Shown: piece after piece, positions 58,334 to 64,000 of the stretch
Layout of the letters: the number at the start of each line of letters is the position of its first letter
Numbering within the stretch: the first letter of the stretch is position 1
Source: Methylophilus sp. Leaf416
Lineage (GTDB): Bacteria; Pseudomonadota; Gammaproteobacteria; Burkholderiales; Methylophilaceae
NCBI RefSeq assembly: GCF_001424665.1
Contig: NZ_LMQS01000003.1
Span: 1,691 to 65,690, forward strand
Direction: 5' to 3'
DNA length: 64,000 nucleotides
Position numbers and translations under genes: made by a program
The notes under the pieces: model-generated
What the model saw: only the letters and a program-made list of their open reading frames with translations
The model's database searches: none
Told to the model about the DNA's origin: nothing

Positions 58334-59314
58334 TTATTTCTGGTAAATCTGGTCAAAGATGCCACCATCACTGAAGTGTGTATTTTCGGCATCAGTCCAA
58401 CTACCAAATACCTCTTTCACAGTAAAGGTATGAATCTTTTTAAACGCTGGCTGGGATGCTTCACTGATTTGCGGACGCAAATAATGTTTCGCGGCGATGG
58501 CCTGGCCTTGCGGCGAGAAATGGAATTCAAGATAGGCTTGTGCCTGCTTGCGTGTGCCTTTTTTATCGACCACTTTGTCTACCACGGCTACCGGGTTTTC
58601 CGCCAACACGGTGACTGAAGGATAAACAACTTCATATTTGTCTTCGCCAAGTTCTTTTTGCAGCAGATACACTTCATTCTCAAATGTCACCAGTACATCA
58701 CCGATTTCGCGTTGTGCGAAGGTTGTGGTGGCGCCACGACCACCGGTATCCAGCACCGGCACGTGTTTGAACAATTCGGTGACGAACTGGCGGGCTTTGG
58801 CCGAATCACCGCCTTTTTGCGTGATATATCCCCAGGCAGCCAGGTAACTATATTTACCGTTACCTGAAGTTTTCGGGTTGGGGATCACAGATGCCACACC
58901 CGGACGAATCAAATCATCCCAGTCTTTAATACGTTTAGGATTGCCCTTGCGTACCAGAAACACAGTTGGCGAAGCGCTAGGCACGCTGTTGTTTGGTAAA
59001 CGTGTTTGCCAGTTGGCAGGAATCAATTTGCCTTTTTGGGTCAGGATATCAATATCCGCGCTACGGTTCATCGTAATCACATCTGCTGGCAAACCATCCA
59101 CTACCGAGCGCGCCTGTTTTGTAGAGCCTCCGTGTGATTGGTTGATGGTGATAGTCTCGCCTGTTTTTTCTTTCCAGTATTGAATAAACGCCGGGTTAAA
59201 GTCTTTATAAAACTCCCTGGTCACATCATAAGAAGCGTTTAACAATTCGGCGGCTTGCAGTGACACACTGCTGAATAATGCAACCAGCAAGACACTGCGC
59301 AAAATAGACGACAT
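58334..59314 (-). CDS. sbp: Periplasmic sulfate-binding protein
   Basis: 326 residues from the ATG at 59314, with AAGGAG six bases upstream; a longer frame to 59344 has none. Signal peptide 1-22 (cut near LQAAE). Sulfate-binding motifs NASYDVTREFYKDFN, NQSHGGSTKQARSV and KTSGNGKYSYLAAWG are those of Sbp. It delivers sulfate to CysTWA. First gene of the minus-strand sulfur operon. Confidence 0.96.
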   Translation of the reverse strand: MSSILRSVLLVALFSSVSLQAAELLNASYDVTREFYKDFNPAFIQYWKEKTGETITINQSHGGSTKQARSVVDGLPADVITMNRSADIDILTQKGKLIPANWQTRLPNNSVPSASPTVFLVRKGNPKRIKDWDDLIRPGVASVIPNPKTSGNGKYSYLAAWGYITQKGGDSAKARQFVTELFKHVPVLDTGGRGATTTFAQREIGDVLVTFENEVYLLQKELGEDKYEVVYPSVTVLAENPVAVVDKVVDKKGTRKQAQAYLEFHFSPQGQAIAAKHYLRPQISEASQPAFKKIHTFTVKEVFGSWTDAENTHFSDGGIFDQIYQK

Positions 59315-59344
59315 ACATAACTCCTTAAGATGAATGGGCTGCAC

Positions 59345-59642
59345 TATACAGAGGTATACATATTTTTAAAAAGAATAAAAAATAATATGTTTATACTTGT
59401 TAAGCATATTAAATTGCCTTAATTATTTCATATAGATTTCATTGCAAGTCTTGATTTGAAGGAGTAGTTTAATAGCTCGAATAGATTTACTCCAATAGGC
59501 GAAGACTGATTTTTTAAAACTTCTTAACTAATAACCAAATAGAATAAGTAAATAATTAAAAATTATTTGACTTTAACTCTGGTCAATTACAAAACTTTAT
59601 TTTATAGTGTGCGCATACAAAAAGCTGACTAGATGACTAGAG
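59345..59642. promoter_or_regulatory. Divergent control region of sbp and the serine acetyltransferase gene
   Basis: About 300 AT-rich bases without a gene. TAATATG / CATATTA (59383-59389 with 59405-59411) is an inverted repeat close to sbp. AATAATT-AAA-AATTATT (59551-59567) is another, abutting TTGACT. A plausible plus-strand promoter is TGGTCA (59580-59585), 17 bases, TATAGT (59603-59608), starting near 59615. A LysR-type sulfur regulator such as CysB or Cbl is expected here; its site cannot be fixed by eye. Confidence 0.5.
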
Positions 59643-59682
59643 GCCAGATGCACACACAAAGTGCATCTGGCTTTTCTTTTTT
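59643..59682 (+). terminator. Intrinsic terminator in the leader of the serine acetyltransferase gene
   Basis: GCCAGATGCAC (59643-59653) and GTGCATCTGGC (59661-59671) form a perfect 11-bp stem with a seven-base loop, followed by TTTTCTTTTTT. It reads only in the plus direction. It ends 35 bases before the gene start, and no gene ends upstream of it on that strand. So it terminates a leader RNA of about 65 bases: an attenuator or a small RNA. Confidence 0.85.
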
Positions 59683-59717
59683 AATCAGCTAATGCAATAC
59701 TGACAGGACAATTTACC

Positions 59718-60620
59718 ATGCAAGAGATTGCGATTGAGCATATCGTGCAAGAACTGGCCAACATAAGGGAAAGTGCTTTGCAACAGCGGCAGCGCTTATC
59801 GCAACCGCCCAAGTTACCCTCACGTAAAGCGTTGGGGCAGTGCGTGGAGTGGCTGGCAGCGGCTTTATTCCCCAACCGTCTTGGTGAACCTGATATCCAG
59901 GCGAATGCGATTAACTTTTACGTTGGCACCACACTGGATAAAGCCCTGCGCGAACTACAGCACCAGATCCGCCTTGAACTGGCATTTAAAGCGCCCAGTG
60001 AAGTGGCCAATCAGTTCCATTTACAAGCGCATACCCTCACCGGGCAGTTTTCCGAGCATCTGCCGCGTATCCGCATACAACTTGATACCGATCTCGAGGC
60101 CGCTTATCAAGGGGATCCCGCCGCAGATAGTGTGGATGAAATCCTTGTCAGCTACCCTGGCATTCTGGCGCTGATTCACTATCGCATTGCCCATGTACTG
60201 CATGGCTTGGGGTTAACCATCATTGCGCGCTTGATGACCGAAATTGCACATTCACAGACCGGGATAGATATACACCCCGGTGCGCATATCGGCGATCACT
60301 TCTTCATAGATCATGGCACAGGCGTTGTGATTGGAGAGACTGCCATCATTGGTAACCATGTACGCTTGTACCAGGCCGTAACATTGGGAGCCAAAAACTT
60401 CCCTAAAGATGCCAATGGCCACCTTGTGAAGAAATTCGAACGCCACCCGATTTTAGAGGATTATGTGGTGGTATATGCCGGTGCCACCATTCTAGGCCGC
60501 ATTACCATAGGCAAACATTCCGTCATTGGCGGTAACGTGTGGGTTACCCGCAACGTGCCAGCCAACAGCCATGTTACACAAGCACATTCGGATGCTAAGC
60601 CCATTTCGGCCGCTGCTTGA
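59718..60620 (+). CDS. Serine O-acetyltransferase, encapsulin-linked (EpsC/SrpH type)
   Basis: 300 residues, longer at the N-terminus than classical CysE. Helical half to about 165, then the left-handed hexapeptide helix: [38 protein letters not shown], and NFPKDANGHLVKKFERHPIL, an insertion characteristic of the EpsC type. It makes O-acetylserine. Placed 46 bases before an encapsulin shell gene and its cysteine desulfurase cargo; serine acetyltransferases recur in family 2A encapsulin loci. Expression may depend on read-through of the leader terminator. It does not duplicate the cysE at 33004. Confidence 0.93.
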   Translation: MQEIAIEHIVQELANIRESALQQRQRLSQPPKLPSRKALGQCVEWLAAALFPNRLGEPDIQANAINFYVGTTLDKALRELQHQIRLELAFKAPSEVANQFHLQAHTLTGQFSEHLPRIRIQLDTDLEAAYQGDPAADSVDEILVSYPGILALIHYRIAHVLHGLGLTIIARLMTEIAHSQTGIDIHPGAHIGDHFFIDHGTGVVIGETAIIGNHVRLYQAVTLGAKNFPKDANGHLVKKFERHPILEDYVVVYAGATILGRITIGKHSVIGGNVWVTRNVPANSHVTQAHSDAKPISAAA

Positions 60621-60666
60621 TTTTTTGTTTTATAGCCATTTGAAGTCATACGAATAAGGAGAACAT

Positions 60667-61581
60667 ATGTCACAACAGCCATCTCAGACCGCATTAGGCG
60701 ATGTCGCCGCACGGACGCTTGCCAATGCAACCAAATCGGTACCTATGCTCAGTACTATCAGCCCACGCTGGCTGGTGCATTTACTGAACTGGGTACCGGT
60801 TGAAGCAGGTATTTACCGCGTTAACAAGGCGAAAGATCCAGCGGCAATTACGGTTGATTGCTCTAATAAAGACGAAAAAGAGCTGCCAGCTACCTTTGTT
60901 GATTACGAAGAGTGGGGCCGTGAATATGTATTGAATGCAGTGAACACTGTGGTAGACGTGCATACCCGTGTGTCTGACCTGTACAGCAGTCCGCATAACC
61001 AGATTAAAGAGCAGTTACGCCTGACCATTGAAGTGGTCAAAGAGCGTCAGGAAAGCGAACTGATCAATAACAAAGAATACGGTTTACTGAATAACGTAGC
61101 CAAATCACAAATCGTGAAAACACGTAATGGCTACCCTACACCTGACGACCTGGACGAGTTGCTGAGCAAAGTCTGGAAAGAACCAGCATTCTTCTTGGCT
61201 CACCCGAAAGCAATTGCCGCATTTGGCCGCGAATGTACCCGCCGTGGTGTGCCTCCACCAACAGTATCCCTGTTCGGTTCACAATTCATCACTTGGCGCG
61301 GTATTCCACTAATCCCTAGTGACAAATTGCCTATCGCGAATGGCAAATCAAAAATCCTGTTGTTACGCGTAGGCGAGAGCAAACAAGGTGTGATTGGTTT
61401 GTATCAACCGAATTTACCTGGTCAACAAAACATGGGCTTGTCTGTGCGCTTCATGGGCATTAACCACAAAGCGATTGCCTCTTATCTGGTTTCACTCTAC
61501 TGCTCACTGGCAGTGTTAACTGAAGATGCGATTGCCGTGCTGGAAGATGTCGGAGTTGACCACTATTATGACTACAAGTAA
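60667..61581 (+). CDS. srpI: Family 2A encapsulin shell protein (SrpI type)
   Basis: 304 residues with no signal peptide. It matches the SrpI/family 2A encapsulin proteins (HK97 fold): QTALGDVAARTLANATKSVP at the N-arm, SPRWLVHLLNWVPVEAGIYRVN, the ECTRRGVPPPTVSLFGSQF region and MGLSVRFMGINHKAIASYLV. It lacks the cyclic-nucleotide-binding domain of family 2B. Such shells self-assemble into ~25 nm nanocompartments that hold a cysteine desulfurase. The next gene, overlapping by 14 bases, encodes that cargo. AAGGAG lies seven bases before the ATG. No phage genes are nearby, so it is not a prophage capsid. Confidence 0.93.
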   Translation: MSQQPSQTALGDVAARTLANATKSVPMLSTISPRWLVHLLNWVPVEAGIYRVNKAKDPAAITVDCSNKDEKELPATFVDYEEWGREYVLNAVNTVVDVHTRVSDLYSSPHNQIKEQLRLTIEVVKERQESELINNKEYGLLNNVAKSQIVKTRNGYPTPDDLDELLSKVWKEPAFFLAHPKAIAAFGRECTRRGVPPPTVSLFGSQFITWRGIPLIPSDKLPIANGKSKILLLRVGESKQGVIGLYQPNLPGQQNMGLSVRFMGINHKAIASYLVSLYCSLAVLTEDAIAVLEDVGVDHYYDYK

Positions 61582-63574
61582 TCCAAATACTCATCAGGGT
61601 CTGGATTTGGCAAGCTTTGAGCCAGAAGCCATCTTGGGTTCGCTTCCGGGCGAGCATCCTAAAATGGCAGCTGCGCTCGGTGTGGGCAGACAACTTGAGC
61701 AAACTGGCGGATTGGATATAGACACACTCAATCGCCTGGCAAACGAGTTATATGCCGAAGGTTTTCCGGCGACAGCACCTTTTCATGCGGCAGACTTTGC
61801 CCAATCGCTGAGCACACCCAAGCAGCCACAGGCAGCCATACCGGCGACTGACTCATTGACTACTCACTTAGGGCATGCCACCGGCGGTGTTTCTTCACCT
61901 AGTTATGTGCAATCCACTTTTCAACCTGCCATTATGGAAGCACAAGCACAGCAGTTAACGCATGCGCCTGGTGTTGAAACATTGGCTAGTGACCCTAACC
62001 ATGTTGACGTACTCCATACTGATCCGGACTATCTCGTACCGGGACAGTTTGCGAGCTTGGGCATTGAAATCCCATATCAACAGGAATTGAATCGTTGGCT
62101 GGGGCAGTCAAACCCATCGAATCCGACACCACAAACCCAAGTGCCGGGTTTTGGACATTCAGGGTTCGGAAATCCAAGCCACGGAGCTCCGAGTCATGGA
62201 AGTCGTAATCCTGGCACTCTCACTCAAGGAACCCAAGGTCACGGAACGCCTGGCAATGTACCACCCGCCAAAGCATCATCCAATAGCCAGTCATTCTACT
62301 TCCTGCAAGCTGAGCAGCCCGCGCTACATGGAAGTTTACCTGCTTCTGCGCATCCGGCATTTGATGTGCTGAGCGTTCGCCGTGACTTTCCCATCCTGAA
62401 TGAGAAAGTCAATGGCAGGCCACTAGTCTGGTTTGATAATGCGGCAACTACGCAAAAACCACAGGTAGTCATTGATAGAGTCAGCTACTTCTATCAGCAT
62501 GAAAACTCCAACATTCACCGTGCTGCACATGAATTGGCCGCACGTGCGACTGATGCATATGAAGATGCCCGCGAAACCGTGCGTCGTTTTATCAATGCAC
62601 CATCGGTGAATCAGGTGATTTTTGTGCGTGGCACGACTGAAGGTATTAACCTGGTCGCCAAAACCTGGGGCAAGAAACACATAGCCGCAGGCGATGAAAT
62701 CGTCGTTTCCAACCTTGAGCACCACGCCAATATCGTGCCTTGGCAGCAGTTGTGTCAGGAAACCGGTGCGGTTTTGAAAGTGATTCCTGTCGACGATAGC
62801 GGTCAGATTCTTCTTGAAGAGTACCAAAGACTACTGACACCGAAGACCAAACTGGTATCGTTTACGCAAGTATCTAACGCGCTGGGCACAGTGACGCCAG
62901 CACAGGAAATGATTGCGATGGCGCATCGTGCGGGTGCCAAGGTTTTGCTGGATGGCGCGCAGTCGATCTCGCATATGCGTATCGATATACAAGCCCTGGA
63001 TGCAGATTTCTTCGTGTTCTCCGGTCACAAGATATTTGGGCCTACCGGTATCGGTGTGGTTTATGGCAAAGCCGATGCACTACAAGACATGCCAGCCTGG
63101 CAAGGCGGTGGCAACATGATTCAAGACGTGACGTTTGAAAAAACCGTCTATCATGCGGCGCCAGCCAAGTTTGAAGCAGGTACAGGCAATATTGCAGATG
63201 CTGTTGGCCTAGGCGCAGCGCTGAAATATGTGGAGCGGATTGGCATTGAAAATATTGCCAATTATGAGCATGCTTTACTGGAGTATGCGACTGGTGCCAT
63301 GCGCGATATCCGGCATTTGCGTTTGATTGGTACGGCTAAAAACAAAGCCAGCGTATTGTCTTTTGCACTCAAAGGCTACCAGAGCGAAGAAGTAGGTGCA
63401 GCACTGAACGAGGAAGGCATTGCCGTGCGTTCCGGTCATCATTGCGCACAACCGATTCTGCGCCGCTTTGGGGTAGAAACGACCGTGCGTCCTTCAGTGG
63501 CGTTTTACAACACCTATGAAGAAATTGATCGCATGATTATCGTATTACAACGCCTTTCAGCGCGTCAGCCCTGA
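61568..63574 (+). CDS. Encapsulin cargo cysteine desulfurase (CyD) with disordered N-terminal targeting domain
   Basis: 668 residues from the ATG at 61568, inside the shell gene. The C-terminal 400 residues are a SufS-type desulfurase: HxLAARAT start, PLP lysine Lys488 in FSGHKIFGPTGIG, catalytic Cys626 in RSGHHCAQPILRRFG. The first ~265 are not part of the enzyme: AILGSLPGEHPKMAAALGVG (21-40), conserved-looking patches at about 150-180 (DYLVPGQFASLGIEIPY), then a low-complexity Gly/His/Ser/Pro/Asn linker (181-240). In Synechococcus SrpI such an extension loads the enzyme into the shell. Sulfur transfer to an unknown acceptor is assumed. A terminator follows. Confidence 0.94.
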   Translation: MTTSNPNTHQGLDLASFEPEAILGSLPGEHPKMAAALGVGRQLEQTGGLDIDTLNRLANELYAEGFPATAPFHAADFAQSLSTPKQPQAAIPATDSLTTHLGHATGGVSSPSYVQSTFQPAIMEAQAQQLTHAPGVETLASDPNHVDVLHTDPDYLVPGQFASLGIEIPYQQELNRWLGQSNPSNPTPQTQVPGFGHSGFGNPSHGAPSHGSRNPGTLTQGTQGHGTPGNVPPAKASSNSQSFYFLQAEQPALHGSLPASAHPAFDVLSVRRDFPILNEKVNGRPLVWFDNAATTQKPQVVIDRVSYFYQHENSNIHRAAHELAARATDAYEDARETVRRFINAPSVNQVIFVRGTTEGINLVAKTWGKKHIAAGDEIVVSNLEHHANIVPWQQLCQETGAVLKVIPVDDSGQILLEEYQRLLTPKTKLVSFTQVSNALGTVTPAQEMIAMAHRAGAKVLLDGAQSISHMRIDIQALDADFFVFSGHKIFGPTGIGVVYGKADALQDMPAWQGGGNMIQDVTFEKTVYHAAPAKFEAGTGNIADAVGLGAALKYVERIGIENIANYEHALLEYATGAMRDIRHLRLIGTAKNKASVLSFALKGYQSEEVGAALNEEGIAVRSGHHCAQPILRRFGVETTVRPSVAFYNTYEEIDRMIIVLQRLSARQP

Positions 63575-63579
63575 TTAAG

Positions 63580-63612
63580 AATGCAGCCAGGTTTCCTGGT
63601 TGCATTTTTTCT
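63580..63612 (+). terminator. Terminator of the encapsulin operon
   Basis: AATGCAGCCAGG (63580-63591) and CCTGGTTGCATT (63595-63606) form a 12-bp stem with one G.U and a TTT loop, followed by a T run. It lies five bases after the desulfurase stop. Confidence 0.9.
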
Positions 63613-63724
63613 TTCCATGTCACGTCCCTCTTCTGTTGTGACATTCTGTCCCAGCCTCTGTAAAATCAAGTTCATCCTGACAACAAAATAATTCATCCGT
63701 TTTTAAGATGAACTGCCATTCCAG

Positions 63725-64000
63725 ATGAAATTTGACCCACGTAATAACAAATTTACGGCTATCTTCACCGGTGAAATACTTGGAGCCATGCTGCCCTCGA
63801 TCATACTGATCTGCCTGGCCCTGTTTGTTGCCTACAAATTTATAGATCCTGCCCCACCGCGCAAAATCGTGATTGCCACCGGTAATAACGACCTCAATTA
63901 CAATGCTTTGGCGGCCATTTATGGCGTATTCCTGAAACAGGAAGGCATTACCTTAGAAACCAGATCAACGTCTGGTGATAAAGAAAATCTGCGTCTGCTG
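63725..64000 (+). CDS. TAXI-family TRAP transporter solute-binding protein, 5' part
   Basis: 92 codons are visible before the window ends. A membrane anchor (about residues 17-40, LGAMLPSIILICLALFVAYKF) precedes KIVIATGNNDLNYNALAAIYGVFLKQEG, the ligand-binding start of TAXI-type proteins (ATG..YN..A...Y...L), and ends in GDKENLRLL. A periplasmic, membrane-tethered binding protein with unknown substrate. The 112 bases after the terminator at 63612 should hold its promoter. Confidence 0.78.
   Translation, partial: MKFDPRNNKFTAIFTGEILGAMLPSIILICLALFVAYKFIDPAPPRKIVIATGNNDLNYNALAAIYGVFLKQEGITLETRSTSGDKENLRLL

Noticed and set aside
60667-61581. HK97-fold shell as a prophage capsid
   Set aside because: No portal, terminase, protease or tail genes nearby; sequence and cargo match family 2A encapsulins.

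Overview
This 64 kb window is a chromosomal stretch of a Gram-negative bacterium, most likely a betaproteobacterium and plausibly a methylotroph of the Methylophilaceae. That placement is inferred from protein flavour and gene order (isc cluster, tamAB, surE-pcm-nlpD, sulfate ABC operon), not from an rRNA marker. No rRNA, tRNA, insertion sequence, prophage or CRISPR array was recognised. Gene density is high, and most units end in clear intrinsic terminators.

Layout. (1) 1-11051, minus strand: a complete Lap-type biofilm adhesion locus. It holds the N-terminus of a giant repeat adhesin with a retention module and a LapG-type PAAG cleavage site, a TolC-like outer membrane channel fused to an OmpA domain, a LuxR-type regulator with a receiver-like domain lacking the phospho-acceptor Asp, the type I secretion adaptor and ABC ATPase (lapC, lapB), the c-di-GMP receptor lapD and the periplasmic protease lapG. 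(2) 11265-23239, plus: purB, tamA-tamB, an NYN-LOTUS protein, wrbA, a HugZ-like protein, a DUF2069 protein, surE-pcm-nlpD (no rpoS follows) and a small membrane protein. (3) 23277-32869: leuA with a divergent lrp, a thioredoxin, a guanidinium exporter under a guanidine-II riboswitch, yfcF, nitroreductase, mutS, suhB, trmJ and a YkgJ-type cysteine cluster protein. (4) 33004-40531: cysE and then the isc cluster (iscR, an extra NifS-like desulfurase, iscS, iscU, iscA, hscB, hscA, fdx), with an IscR type-1 site over the iscR promoter and two palindromic elements between iscS and iscU. (5) 40598-42883: beta-carbonic anhydrase and a SulP bicarbonate-type transporter.

(6) 43033-50228 is the least explained part. 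Three small secreted paralogues with a shared WEG motif and RPY-type ends flank a tightly overlapping operon of GAF-LuxR regulator, hybrid histidine kinase and stand-alone receiver. Next to them are two PepSY proteins on either side of an OmpR-type two-component pair. I recognise no described family for the WEG peptides; this is the best candidate for an undescribed system. (7) 50445-54356: ribA, metY, a MoaF-like secreted protein, a frameshifted sodC, an SRPBCC protein and a DUF4287 protein.

(8) 54448-63574 is a sulfur island. On the minus strand are sbp, a degenerate EAL protein, cysT, cysW and cysA. Divergent from these are a serine acetyltransferase behind a leader that ends in a terminator, a family 2A encapsulin shell (SrpI type) and its overlapping cargo cysteine desulfurase with a 240-residue disordered targeting extension. 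The island would take up sulfate, make O-acetylserine/cysteine and run a compartmentalised cysteine desulfurase. The window closes inside a TAXI-type TRAP solute-binding protein gene. Sulfur is a recurrent theme: three cysteine desulfurases, two serine acetyltransferases, an O-acetylhomoserine sulfhydrylase and a sulfate importer. c-di-GMP also recurs, through LapD and the degenerate EAL protein.
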